Of a DNA stretch of 64,000 nucleotides, positions 51,525 to 59,649 are shown one piece after another. Both the position numbers and the translations under genes were made by a program. The stretch is from Burkholderia sp. SRS-46 (lineage in GTDB: Bacteria > Pseudomonadota > Gammaproteobacteria > Burkholderiales > Burkholderiaceae): positions 434,001 through 498,000 of the forward strand of contig NZ_PTXL01000001.1 in the NCBI RefSeq assembly GCF_004343775.1, written 5' to 3'. The notes under the pieces were generated by a model. It worked only from the letters and a program-made list of their open reading frames with translations, ran no database searches and had not been told where the DNA came from. Position 1 is the stretch's first letter; the number at the start of each line of letters is the position of its first letter.

Positions 51525-52946
51525 TTATCGGGCCGGCGCCTGCGATGCGCCGCCGTGATGCTGGCCGCGGTGCGCGCCCTTGGTGCCCGACGCACCGGAA
51601 GCCGCGCTCGCGCCCTTCGGCTTGTCGGCCGGGATCGTGATCTTCGCGCCTTCGCGCAGGCGGTCCGACCCGTCGGTGACGACCCGCTCGCCCACCGCGA
51701 TGCCGTCGGTGATGCTGGTGCGCTCGCCGTCGACCGGGCCGATCTTGACCTTGCGCACCGTCACCGTGTTGTCCGGCTTGACGACGTAGACGAACTGGCC
51801 GATCGAGCCGGTCAGCACGGCCGCGGTCGGCACGATCGTCGCGTCGCGCACGACGTCGACGAGCAGCCGCGTGTTGACGAACTGATTCGGGAACAGCAGC
51901 CCGCCCTGGTTTGCGAAGGTCGCGCGCAGCTTGACGGTGCCGGTGGACGTGTCGATCTGGTTGTCGAGCGTCGCGAGCGCGCCGGTTTCGAGCGGCACCG
52001 TGTTGTTGCGGTTGTACGCGGTGACCGACAGCTTCTGCCCGGCGTTCACCTGCTTGAGGATCTGCGGCAGGTTGTCCTCGGAGGTGGTGAACAGCACGCT
52101 GATCGGCTGGATCTGCGTGATCGCGACGAGGCCGTTCGTGTCGCCCGGCGTCACGTAGTTGCCGGGGTCGACCTGGCGCAGGCCGACGCGGCCCGACACC
52201 GGCGCGGTGATGCGCGCGTACACGAGGTTCAGCTTCGCGGAATCGATCGCGGCCTGGTCAGTCTTCACCGTGCCTTCGTATTGCTTGACGAGCGACGCCT
52301 GCGTGTCGACCTGCTGCGACGCGATCGAATCCTGCGCGAGCAGCGTCTGGTAGCGCTTCAGGTCGAGGCGGGCGGTCGCGAGGAGCGCCGTGTCGCGCGC
52401 GTGCGTGCCTTCGGCGTTCGCGAGCGCGTTCTGGTACGGGCGCGGGTCGATCTGCGCGAGTACGTCGCCTTTCCTGACGAGCTGGCCTTCCTGGAACGCG
52501 ACCGACTGCAGGTAGCCGGACAGCTGCGTCTTGACGGTGACGTTCGCGAGCGGCGTCACGGTGCCGAGCGCGGACAGCACGACCGGCATCTCGCCGCGCG
52601 TCGCGGTCGCGACCTGGACCGGCTGCGGGATGTTCGCCATCGCGGCCGGGCCGCCGCGGCCGTGCCGGCCGCCGCCCGCGTCCGCGCCGGGCTTGCTGGC
52701 GGGCGCGCCGCTCCACGGATGCCACCACAGCAGGCCGCCGGCCACGGCGAGCGCGAGCGCGCCGAGCATCAGCTTGCGCGCAGGCGTCGCGCGGCGGGGA
52801 GGCGGGCGCGGGTTCGTGCGCGGGGCGGGCTTTGTTGGTTGTCCATCGGTTCGGTCTGGAAGCGGCGGCGTGCCGAGAAGCGGGCGGCGAATCGGGCAGT
52901 GACTCGAGCCGTGAATCGGCCTGCGAAGCGGGCTGCGCGTAAGCAT
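51525..52946 (-). CDS. mdtA: RND efflux periplasmic adaptor MdtA (MuxA); start uncertain
   Basis: Membrane-fusion protein linking MdtBC to an outer-membrane channel. Anchor KLMLGALALAVAGGLLWWH, then VTVKTQLSGYLQSVAFQEGQ (lipoyl half), a coiled coil (about 160-215), RITAPVSGRVGLRQVDPGNYV and beta-barrel to the end. The open frame reaches ATG 52946 (473 residues) but has no ribosome site and a Pro/Arg-rich start. A more natural start, ATG 52846 (MDNQQ), is one base out of frame; ATG 52769 at the anchor is also possible. Confidence 0.88.
   Translation of the reverse strand: MLTRSPLRRPIHGSSHCPIRRPLLGTPPLPDRTDGQPTKPAPRTNPRPPPRRATPARKLMLGALALAVAGGLLWWHPWSGAPASKPGADAGGGRHGRGGPAAMANIPQPVQVATATRGEMPVVLSALGTVTPLANVTVKTQLSGYLQSVAFQEGQLVRKGDVLAQIDPRPYQNALANAEGTHARDTALLATARLDLKRYQTLLAQDSIASQQVDTQASLVKQYEGTVKTDQAAIDSAKLNLVYARITAPVSGRVGLRQVDPGNYVTPGDTNGLVAITQIQPISVLFTTSEDNLPQILKQVNAGQKLSVTAYNRNNTVPLETGALATLDNQIDTSTGTVKLRATFANQGGLLFPNQFVNTRLLVDVVRDATIVPTAAVLTGSIGQFVYVVKPDNTVTVRKVKIGPVDGERTSITDGIAVGERVVTDGSDRLREGAKITIPADKPKGASAASGASGTKGAHRGQHHGGASQAPAR
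52874..52933. repeat. Five 12-bp degenerate tandem repeats upstream of mdtA
   Basis: On the minus strand, in order: GCCCGCTTCGCA, GGCCGATTCACG, GCTCGAGTCACT, GCCCGATTCGCC, GCCCGCTTCTCG. Consensus is close to GCCCGMTTCRCN. The array ends 28 bases before ATG 52846, in the presumed leader or extreme 5' coding region of mdtA. Confidence 0.7.
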
Positions 52947-53133
52947 GCGGCGTCAGGCGGGCCGGCCCGGCCCCGGCCTGCGCGGGAAAAGAACGATGCG
53001 CACCGCGAAGGCGGCGCGACGATGGGCATGATGCTACGTCCCGTCCCCGTTACAGTCCAGCGGTCTATCTTTCAACGGGTTACGGTCGTTACAGAACGCG
53101 ACGGACCGCGCGCGGGAGGCGCGCGAGAGTGCG

Positions 53134-53958
53134 TTACGCGCGGCTGCGCCGGGCCGGCGCGCCGCCGATTTCACGCGTGATCTTCGCGATGCATTCGTGC
53201 AGCGCGGGCACCACGTGCTCGGCGAGCCATTCGGGCGGGCATTGATGCGCGGCGCCGCCGCAATTCACCGAATAGCACTGGCCAGACGGCCCGACGAAAC
53301 CCGCGGCGACCGCGTTCAGGCCCTCGCGCCATTCGCCGATCGCGATCGTGTGGCCGTCGCGCTCCGCCTCGTCGAGCGCCGGGTTGAGCCGCGCGAACAC
53401 GTGCGGCCAGTCGTCGCCGGCGGCGGCCCGCAGTGCGTCGATCAGCGCGCGGCGGTCATCCGCGTCGAGCGCGGCGAGATACGCGCGGCCGACCGCGGTG
53501 CGCGCGATGTCCATCCGCGAGCCGATCTCGAGCCGCGTGACGAGCACCGCCGAGCGCGGCCGGATCACGTCGATCGCGACCATGTCGAGCCGGTCGCGCA
53601 CCGCGAGGTGCACGGACAGCGACGTGCGTTCGGCCAGCTCGATCATGAACGGCCGCGAACGCGCGCGGATGTCGAAATTGCGCAGGAAGCCATGGCTCAG
53701 CTCGAGCACCGACGCGGTCAGCACGAAGCGCTCGCTGTCGGGCAGCTGGAACAGGAAGCCGGCGCTGACGAGCGTCGCGGTGATCCGCGACACGGTCGGC
53801 TTCGGGATGCCGGTCAGTTCGGTCAGCTCGCGGTTGCTCACCGGCGCGTCGGCGGCGGCAATGCGCCGCAGCACGGCCAGGCCGCGCGCGAGCGCGGTAA
53901 TCTCGTCAGGGGACGAATCGCGTTCGCGGGGAGCAGAAGGGTTCACAGGTGTCGACAC
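53134..53958 (-). CDS. IclR family transcriptional regulator
   Basis: A 274-residue regulator. Winged helix at about 20-80 (EITALARGLAVLRRIAAADAPVSNRELTELTG split, PKPTVSRITATLVSAGFL), IclR ligand domain 95-265 (SVHLAVRDRLDMVAIDV, ARTAVGRAYLAAL, GLNAVAAGFVGPSG, CPPEWLAEHVVPALHE). The effector is unknown. GTG 53958 is favoured because the likely transcription start is near 53986; TTG 53973 is an alternative. Its targets may include the unexplained transcript next door; it also lies beside the efflux operon. Confidence 0.86.
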   Translation of the reverse strand: MSTPVNPSAPRERDSSPDEITALARGLAVLRRIAAADAPVSNRELTELTGIPKPTVSRITATLVSAGFLFQLPDSERFVLTASVLELSHGFLRNFDIRARSRPFMIELAERTSLSVHLAVRDRLDMVAIDVIRPRSAVLVTRLEIGSRMDIARTAVGRAYLAALDADDRRALIDALRAAAGDDWPHVFARLNPALDEAERDGHTIAIGEWREGLNAVAAGFVGPSGQCYSVNCGGAAHQCPPEWLAEHVVPALHECIAKITREIGGAPARRSRA

Positions 53959-53977
53959 GAGGGATTCTCTCAATTTC

Positions 53978-54022
53978 CGAAACTTGATTTCAATTTTGTT
54001 GGATTTGTAGGATGATTGTCAA
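53978..54022 (-). promoter_or_regulatory. IclR gene promoter with overlapping palindrome
   Basis: Reading the minus strand, a consensus -35 TTGACA (54017-54022) is 18 bases from CAAAAT (53993-53998). Overlapping the start point is CGAAACTTGATTTCAA on the plus strand (53978-53993), a CGAAAC-N4-TTTCAA element matching another at 54186-54201. This arrangement fits autorepression. Confidence 0.55.
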
Positions 54023-54144
54023 AGGATGCGTGTTATCCGGGCAAACCGTTCACGAGATGAGATTTTACGGGTTCACCCTTGGTTTATTAGGAAAACGCTG
54101 AAGCTTGCGACACTGTAAACCGGATGGGCGGGTGCAAATACCGC

Positions 54145-54173
54145 TTGACTTGTCGGGCGGAAACAGAAAGAAT
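54145..54173 (+). promoter_or_regulatory. Candidate sigma-70 promoter with no gene downstream
   Basis: TTGACT (54145-54150), a 17-base spacer and AAGAAT (54168-54173). Predicted start near 54180. It points at the two terminators at 54240-54305. Confidence 0.5.
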
Positions 54174-54239
54174 GTCTCACGTTTTCGAAACATCGTTTCA
54201 AGAGTTTAACCGGCAACGATGTTTCGCGCAGTCTCTCAG

Positions 54240-54276
54240 GTTCTAGCACGGCCCTCGGAATGGCTAGAACTTTTTT
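54240..54276 (+). terminator. First of two tandem plus-strand terminators
   Basis: Perfect 8-bp stem GTTCTAGC (54240-54247) with GCTAGAAC (54263-54270), 15-nt loop, followed directly by six T. Confidence 0.7.
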
Positions 54277-54305
54277 AGCGCCACGGTCTCCGTGGCGCTT
54301 TTTTT
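54277..54305 (+). terminator. Second of two tandem plus-strand terminators
   Basis: Perfect 10-bp stem AGCGCCACGG (54277-54286) with 54290-54299, loop TCT, then seven T (54299-54305). It begins at the base after the first T-run. Confidence 0.85.
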
Positions 54306-54406
54306 CGTCCGTACGCCGCGCTGCGACGCGCCATATCCGTGTGCGGACCGCATTATCCCCCATCCCGAAATCGACCCGCGCGCACGCGCGCTGCCGGCGC
54401 ACGCGC

Positions 54407-54438
54407 AAAAAAAACGCGATGCCCGCTGGGGCATCGCG
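54407..54438 (-). terminator. Intrinsic terminator of phoX
   Basis: On the minus strand, perfect 10-bp stem CGCGATGCCC/GGGCATCGCG (54415-54438) followed by eight T (54407-54414 as A on the plus strand), about 60 bases after the phoX stop. Confidence 0.9.
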
Positions 54439-54499
54439 CGTAAGACGGCGTGGAGCCGACGAATGAAACGTGATGAAGAAACCGGGGCGGCGCCGAGCG

Positions 54500-56458
54500 T
54501 CAGGCCTTCGCGAGCTTGATGCTCGTCGGCTCCGCCGTCAGGTAGCCGACGCTCGCGCCGAAGCGGTCCTTGAAGTTCGCGCGCACGAGCGGGTCGAGCG
54601 TCGGCTTGACCTTGTCGTGCAGCGGCGATTCCCAGTCACCCGCGTGCTGGAAGTTGCTCATGATGTAGGTCCAGCCGTTGATTTCGTCGACCGCGTGCAG
54701 GCCCGTCGATTCGGCGCCGGCCGGGCAGGACAGCACGCGCACGAGCGCCTTCGTGTCGACGTTGTACGCCCACAGGAAGTTGGTCACGTGCATGCCCGAG
54801 TCCTCGCCGATGAACAGCGTGCGCAGCTTTTCCGAGAACTTCAGGTTGTCCGGGTTCGCGACCTTGTCCGGGTTCGCGAGGTTGCCGAGCGCGTCCGCGG
54901 CGGCGAGATCCTCGCCGACCAGCGCGGCCGGCGCGGCCATGTCGACCGGCACCCACTCGCTGTCGATCGCGGCGCCCGACGTGTCGCGCTGGCCGCCCTT
55001 GAGGTTCAGCGCATAAGTCGCGCCCGCGGCGATCTTCTTGTCGACCGCGACGTCGCGCGACGCCGCGTTGCCCTTGACCATCGACGTCTCGATCCGCGAC
55101 ATCGCCGTGTAGACGATCTTGTCCTTCGCGTTCACCGTCGTGCCTTCGAGCTTCGTGAAGCCCATGCTGCCGCCGATCAGCGCCGCGTAGCGGTGCGTCT
55201 CGAGGAACGCGGCCGCCTTTTCCATGCCCGGCTTCACGCGGATCCAGTTGAACTTGCCGCCGAAGTGGACCTTCGTGAAGCTCGCGTCGGCCGGATCGGT
55301 CGTCGCCACGTCCATGATGTCCGATGCCTTCAGCGTGTTCGCGAGCGCTTCGATCTCGCTGCTCGTCGCGTGGCCGATCTTGATCCACGTCAGCGTCGCG
55401 CTGCCCGCGCCGGCCGACGACGTCTGCGTCCACTTCGCGACGTACAGCGTGCCGGCCGACAGGTCGGCCGCCTTGTCGGCGATGAACATGAACAGGCCGC
55501 CGTTGGTCGCATCGTCGCCCATCATCACGGTGCGCTGGTCCGGCAGCACCTGGATCAGCTCGTGCGAGATGCGGCCGAGGCAGTAGTGCTTCTTCACCGT
55601 GCCGGTGCCGTCAGGGTTCACGGTGATCTCGGGCAGGTGGCCGTAGTGGTACGGGTTCGCCTTCGTCTCGTCGCCGAACGTGTTCTTGCTGAATGCCTTG
55701 AACTGCGCATCGGTCGCGGCCTTCGTCGCGTCCGGTTCGTATTCCTCGCTCGACAGGTGCGTGCCCCACGGCGACAGGCTCGCGCCGCAGGTGATCCACA
55801 GGCCGTGCGCCTTCGACGTGTCGACGTTGTGGTACTTGACGAGCTTCAGCGCGCCGGTGGCCGGGTCCTGGTCGAGCGTGAGCACCGCGATCGGCGACGG
55901 CAGCTGGCCGTACTGCGACACGCTCGCCTGGTCGCGCGTCGTGTATTCGAACTGCACGACCGCGAACACCGTGTTGCCCTTCACGCCGGCCACGCTGGCG
56001 TTCTTCAGCGTCAGCAGCGAGCTGCCGTCCGGGCAGTCCGAATAGAACTGGCGCTCCTTGCCCGCGACCGAGCGGTCGATGATCGGCTGGTTGTTGATGT
56101 CGTAGTAGCCGCCCGCGAGGATCGTGCCGCCCTTGCCGTCCGGCACCAGGTCGCCCGTCACGAAGAACGGCTTGTACGCGAGCTTGTAGTTGCTCGACGT
56201 GCCGTCGACGAAGGAGACCGACAGCGTCGAGCCGACCGTCGTCGTGGCCATGGCTGCCGCGTTGGCGAGCGTGGGTGCCGCCATCGGCGTGAACGTCGCC
56301 GCGGCGAACGCGGCGGCGGCGGGCGTCGACGCGGGATTGTCGTCGCCGCCGCAACCCGTCAGCAGGGCGGGCAGCGCGAGCCCGGAGAGCGGCAGCATGG
56401 GCGCGCCGGCGAGGATCTTCAGGGCGTGACGACGGGAAGCATTGGGCAACGCGGGCAT
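54500..56458 (-). CDS. phoX: PhoX-type alkaline phosphatase (DUF839), Tat lipoprotein-like
   Basis: A 652-residue calcium/iron phosphatase family protein. Tat motif ASRRHALK (Arg9-Arg10) and, after the hydrophobic stretch, a lipobox-like LLTGC (Cys36). PhoX landmarks: TCGASLSPWGTHLSSEEYEPD, GRISHELIQVLPDQRTVMMGDD and the final FIGEDSGMHVTNFLWAYNVDT. The family releases phosphate from organic esters under phosphate limitation, but I found no clear Pho box upstream. ATG 56458 gives a full Tat signal. Confidence 0.88.
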   Translation of the reverse strand: MPALPNASRRHALKILAGAPMLPLSGLALPALLTGCGGDDNPASTPAAAAFAAATFTPMAAPTLANAAAMATTTVGSTLSVSFVDGTSSNYKLAYKPFFVTGDLVPDGKGGTILAGGYYDINNQPIIDRSVAGKERQFYSDCPDGSSLLTLKNASVAGVKGNTVFAVVQFEYTTRDQASVSQYGQLPSPIAVLTLDQDPATGALKLVKYHNVDTSKAHGLWITCGASLSPWGTHLSSEEYEPDATKAATDAQFKAFSKNTFGDETKANPYHYGHLPEITVNPDGTGTVKKHYCLGRISHELIQVLPDQRTVMMGDDATNGGLFMFIADKAADLSAGTLYVAKWTQTSSAGAGSATLTWIKIGHATSSEIEALANTLKASDIMDVATTDPADASFTKVHFGGKFNWIRVKPGMEKAAAFLETHRYAALIGGSMGFTKLEGTTVNAKDKIVYTAMSRIETSMVKGNAASRDVAVDKKIAAGATYALNLKGGQRDTSGAAIDSEWVPVDMAAPAALVGEDLAAADALGNLANPDKVANPDNLKFSEKLRTLFIGEDSGMHVTNFLWAYNVDTKALVRVLSCPAGAESTGLHAVDEINGWTYIMSNFQHAGDWESPLHDKVKPTLDPLVRANFKDRFGASVGYLTAEPTSIKLAKA

Positions 56459-56616
56459 GTGGTGTCCAGTTTCGGTTGTTGGAAGAATGTCGCCTTCGCA
56501 TGGCTTGCGATCGCAAGCTGTACGAAGGTGAATTGAAAACTGGACAGAAGTTTAGGGACGCTCGATGAAAGTTTTTTGAATTGAAGTTGTAGGGTTGTCG
56601 AGCGTCCGTTCGAATC

Positions 56617-57810
56617 TCAATCGCGCTCGGGCGTCGCCGAGATGCGATGGATCGACAGGTCGGCGCCGTCGAATTCGGCCTCGCGGTCGAGGCGCAGGCC
56701 GACCGTTGCCTTCAGCGCACCGTAGACGAGCGTGCCGCCGGCCAGCGCGATCGCGATGCCGCCGAGCGTGCCGAGCAGCTGCGACATGAGCGACACGCCG
56801 CCGAGGCCGCCGAGCGCGGGCAGCCCGAACACGCCGGCCGCGAGGCCGCCGAGGGCGCCGCACATCCCGTGCAGCGGCCAGACGCCGAGCACGTCGTCGA
56901 TGCGCCACTTGTTCTGCACGCAGGTGAACATCGCGACGAACAGCGCGCCGGCCGCCGCGCCGGTCGCGAGCGCCCCGATCGGGTGCATCACGTCGGAGCC
57001 CGCGCACACCGCGACGAGCCCCGCGAGCGGGCCGTTGTACGTGAAGCCCGGGTCGTTGCGGCCCGCGAACCACGCGGCGAGCGTGCCGCCGACCATCGCC
57101 ATCAGCGAGTTCAGCGCGACGAGGCCGCTCACCTTGTCGAGCGTCTGCGCGCTCATCACGTTGAAGCCGAACCAGCCGACCGCGAGCACCCACGCGCCGA
57201 GCGCGAGGAACGGGATGTTCGACGGCGGGTGCGCGGCGATCCGGCCGTCGTTGCCGTAGCGGCCGTGGCGCGCGCCGAGCAGCAGCACCGCGGGCAGCGC
57301 GATCCAGCCGCCGAACGCGTGCACGACGACCGAGCCCGCGAAATCGTGGAACGGCGCGCCGAACGCATGCGTGAGCCACGCCTGCACGCCGAAGCGCTCG
57401 TTCCACGCGATGCCTTCGAAGAACGGGTAGAGGAAGCCGACGATGATCAGCGTCGCGACGAGCTGCGGATTGAACTTCGCGCGCTCGGCGATGCCGCCGG
57501 AGATGATTGCCGGAATCGCCGCGGCGAACGTCAGCAGGAAGAAGAAGCGCACCAGCGCGTAGCCGCTGTGCTGCGACAGCGTGCCGATGTCGTCGAAGAA
57601 CTCGACGCCGTACGCGATCGTGTAGCCGATGAAGAAGTACGCGATCGTCGACACCGAGAAATCGACCAGGATCTTCACGAGCGCATTGACCTGGTTCTTG
57701 CGGCGCACCGTGCCGAGCTCGAGAAACGCGAAGCCCGCGTGCATCGCGAGCACCATGACGGCGCCGATCAACAGGAACAGCGTATCGACGCCGGATTTCA
57801 GACTATCCAT
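56617..57810 (-). CDS. Ammonium transporter (Amt family)
   Basis: A 397-residue membrane channel with about 11 helices and no signal peptide. The twin pore histidines are in GSVVVHAFGGW and LHGMCGALGG. The first helix reads FAFLELGTVRRKNQVNAL, unlike the FYGGLIRGKN of E. coli AmtB and more like other Amt subgroups. No glnK gene is adjacent, in contrast to the usual glnK-amtB pair. ATG 57810 starts the family sequence; the open frame on to 58335 is not coding. Confidence 0.9.
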   Translation of the reverse strand: MDSLKSGVDTLFLLIGAVMVLAMHAGFAFLELGTVRRKNQVNALVKILVDFSVSTIAYFFIGYTIAYGVEFFDDIGTLSQHSGYALVRFFFLLTFAAAIPAIISGGIAERAKFNPQLVATLIIVGFLYPFFEGIAWNERFGVQAWLTHAFGAPFHDFAGSVVVHAFGGWIALPAVLLLGARHGRYGNDGRIAAHPPSNIPFLALGAWVLAVGWFGFNVMSAQTLDKVSGLVALNSLMAMVGGTLAAWFAGRNDPGFTYNGPLAGLVAVCAGSDVMHPIGALATGAAAGALFVAMFTCVQNKWRIDDVLGVWPLHGMCGALGGLAAGVFGLPALGGLGGVSLMSQLLGTLGGIAIALAGGTLVYGALKATVGLRLDREAEFDGADLSIHRISATPERD

Positions 57811-58061
57811 TCCGAGGCTTCCTTGCGCAAAAAACGGGCAAGGAACGCAAAAATCGAGCCAAGCTGGTGAATGCTTGCGTGGAATTGGTGCGGCGTGCCG
57901 CACGGCGCGGCATGCCGGCGGTGCATGGGCGCACCGTGGCGCGGCGGCGGCGATCGCGGGAGGAACGTGCTCGCACGCGCATGGTGCGACGTGTGCTGAT
58001 CTGGTGCGTTCGAGGTGCGGGATGGTGCGCCGCCTGCGCCGCCGCGCACCGGCCTGGCGCG

Positions 58062-58397
58062 TCAGGCGCGCGTAAACAATGCGCGGGGGCGGCGCAGCCG
58101 CAGCGCGCACGCCGACCAGTACGCGGCGACCGACGCGAGCCCGAGCGCGGCGAATGCGATCGCCGCGAAGCCCGCCGGCGACACATCGCCGCCGTCGCTG
58201 ATCAGGATGCCGCGCACGACGATCAGCGCGGCCGTCCAGAAGCCCAGGATCGCCTGCGACATCAGGCGGGCGGATTCGATGCGGCGCTGGCGGCCGATAT
58301 CGGGCGGATGGCGCGGATGCGGCGCGCGCAGGCACAGGAACAGGCTGGCGGCCATCAGGGCGGCCAGGGCGATGAGCCAGTTGACGAGGAAATTCAT
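58062..58397 (-). CDS. Small hypothetical membrane protein
   Basis: A 111-residue protein not recognised. Hydrophobic helices at about 3-22, 48-65 and 75-95, with basic loops between. No ribosome site stands out before ATG 58397. Codon positions show the same G/C bias as neighbours, which supports coding, but shadow frames in such DNA can mimic this. Confidence 0.6.
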   Translation of the reverse strand: MNFLVNWLIALAALMAASLFLCLRAPHPRHPPDIGRQRRIESARLMSQAILGFWTAALIVVRGILISDGGDVSPAGFAAIAFAALGLASVAAYWSACALRLRRPRALFTRA

Positions 58398-58578
58398 GGG
58401 CGTCGGGATGCAGGCGAGGCAGGTTGAAGCTGCGTCACTTTAGAGGGATCGCAAGCGCGTTTAAATCAGACGAATCAGAAATTGAAAGCAATTCTTGCGA
58501 TTGACGAATGTGGCGCAGGCATCGCGGTATCATCGTCGCCGGTTTAACCAAGGCGGCCGTGCGACACGCGGCCAAGAC

Positions 58579-59013
58579 ATGCTGATGAAGATGAAGAAAT
58601 GGCCGGTGGGAGGCGGGCGCGGGCCCGCGCTGGCGGCGGTCGCCGCATGCGCGGCGCTGCTGCTCGCGGGATGCGAGAAGCAGGACGCGCCGGCCCCGCA
58701 AGCCGATACGGCCGCGAGCGCGGCCGCCGACGTCGCGAAGCACGCGACGCAGGCGATCGACCAGATGGCGAGCACGGTCAACCAGCAGCTCGGCGTCGCG
58801 AAGGCGGGCATCGCGTCCGCGGCGTCGGCCGTGCCGCCGCTCTCCGCGAGCGGCCTCGCGTCCGCCGCGCAGGCGCAGTTCGATGCGGCCGCGTCCGCGG
58901 TGGTTGCCCACGCCGCGTCCGAGGCCGGCGCGCGGATCGCGGAGGCCGGCCGCAAGCTCCAGCAATGGAGCCAGCAGGGCGCATCCGCCCCTGCGCCGGC
59001 AAGCGGGCGCTGA
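58579..59013 (+). CDS. Small Ala-rich lipoprotein, function unknown
   Basis: A 144-residue protein with a lipoprotein signal: basic start MKMKKWP, hydrophobic core and lipobox LLAGC (Cys near residue 31). The mature part is about 35% alanine with heptad-like spacing (AKHATQAIDQMASTVNQQL and AASEAGARIAEAGRKLQQW), predicted helical, perhaps coiled-coil. Starts at 58579, 58585 or 58591 are all possible. Confidence 0.75.
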   Translation: MLMKMKKWPVGGGRGPALAAVAACAALLLAGCEKQDAPAPQADTAASAAADVAKHATQAIDQMASTVNQQLGVAKAGIASAASAVPPLSASGLASAAQAQFDAAASAVVAHAASEAGARIAEAGRKLQQWSQQGASAPAPASGR

Positions 59014-59037
59014 TCGGCGCTTGCATGATCCCGAAAA

Positions 59038-59056
59038 TGTAATTATTATGGTTACA
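59038..59056. promoter_or_regulatory. Operator in front of the Rrf2 regulator gene
   Basis: TGTAATTATTATGGTTACA, a TGTAA-N9-TTACA palindrome 48 bases before the regulator start. In reverse orientation it matches the site at 59650-59668 at 16 of 19 positions. Confidence 0.65.
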
Positions 59057-59103
59057 CAAGTTGCCGACCGTAGTCGGGGCCGGCGACGCCGAGTGAGTCA
59101 CGA

Positions 59104-59556
59104 ATGAATACCAGCAGTCGATTCGCGTTTGCCGTGCACGTGCTGGCCTTGCTGTCGATGCAGGAAGGCATGCCGTTGTCGTCCGACATGATCGCCGGCA
59201 GCGTGAACACGAACCCGGCGCTGATCCGCCGGCTCTTGTCGATGCTGGCGGCCGCCGGGCTGACGACGTCGCAGCTCGGCGCCGGCGGCGGTGCGCTGCT
59301 GGCCCGCGAGCCGGGCAGCATCACGCTGCTCGACGCCTATCGGGCGGTCGACGACGCACAGCTGTTCGCGCTGCACCGCGAGGCGCCGAATCCCGCGTGT
59401 CTCGTCGGGCGGCACATCCAGGGCGCGTTGATCGACTACATCGGCGATGCGCAGCGTGCGATGGAAGCGTCGCTGGCCAGCCGCACGCTGCTTGACGTGA
59501 CGGCTGACATGCTGACATCCGAGCAGCGTCACCTGCATCCGGCCGACGCAGGTTGA
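59104..59556 (+). CDS. Rrf2 family transcriptional regulator (YwnA-like)
   Basis: A 150-residue repressor-type protein: winged helix at residues 5-65 (AVHVLALLSMQEGMPLSSDMIAGSVNTNPALIRRLL split, GLTTSQLGAGGGALLA) and a C-terminal dimerisation helix. Iron-sulfur members (IscR, NsrR) have three cysteines in the loop after the wing; here there is only Cys99, so a cluster is unlikely. The neighbouring NAD(P)-binding gene repeats the ywnA-ywnB pairing of Bacillus, and both share an operator. Confidence 0.85.
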   Translation: MNTSSRFAFAVHVLALLSMQEGMPLSSDMIAGSVNTNPALIRRLLSMLAAAGLTTSQLGAGGGALLAREPGSITLLDAYRAVDDAQLFALHREAPNPACLVGRHIQGALIDYIGDAQRAMEASLASRTLLDVTADMLTSEQRHLHPADAG

Positions 59557-59649
59557 GGGCCGGCCGGACGGAAGGGCAGTGAGCCGGGCGACGCGATAGC
59601 GGCGGCCGGCGCAGCGGGGTGGATCGCCCCGCATTTTTTCGGCCTTATT

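Larger units (their letters stand above)
54180..54305 (+). ncRNA. Candidate small RNA between IclR and phoX
   Basis: A predicted transcript of about 97 or 126 nt. It would begin with a perfect 12-bp stem CGAAACATCGTT (54186-54197) / 54215-54226 with a 17-nt loop, and end at either of two intrinsic terminators: GTTCTAGC/GCTAGAAC (54240-54247, 54263-54270) plus TTTTTT, then AGCGCCACGG/CCGTGGCGCT (54277-54286, 54290-54299) plus seven T. No open frame of note lies inside, and no plus-strand gene precedes the terminators. I do not recognise the family. The first stem may instead be paired operators, since its left arm is within the palindrome CGAAACATCGTTTC. Confidence 0.5.
53959..54499. other. 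541-bp region between IclR and phoX genes
   Basis: Less GC-rich from 53970 to 54280 than anything else nearby. It contains the IclR promoter, the candidate small-RNA unit and the phoX terminator, each listed separately; 54306-54406 holds nothing I can support. No protein-coding frame here looks real. Confidence 0.6.

Noticed and set aside
45558..53180. A 2540-residue plus-strand open frame
   Set aside because: It runs antisense through mdtC, mdtB and mdtA, is Arg/Asp/Val-rich like other antisense frames of GC-biased genes, and shows no domain.
54186..54226. Rho-independent terminator or transposon end
   Set aside because: The 12-bp inverted repeat has a 17-nt loop and no T-run, and there is no transposase or target duplication; leader stem or operators fit better.
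57811..58335. N-terminal extension of the Amt protein
   Set aside because: The added residues are Arg/Pro/His-rich without membrane character; the family sequence starts at ATG 57810.
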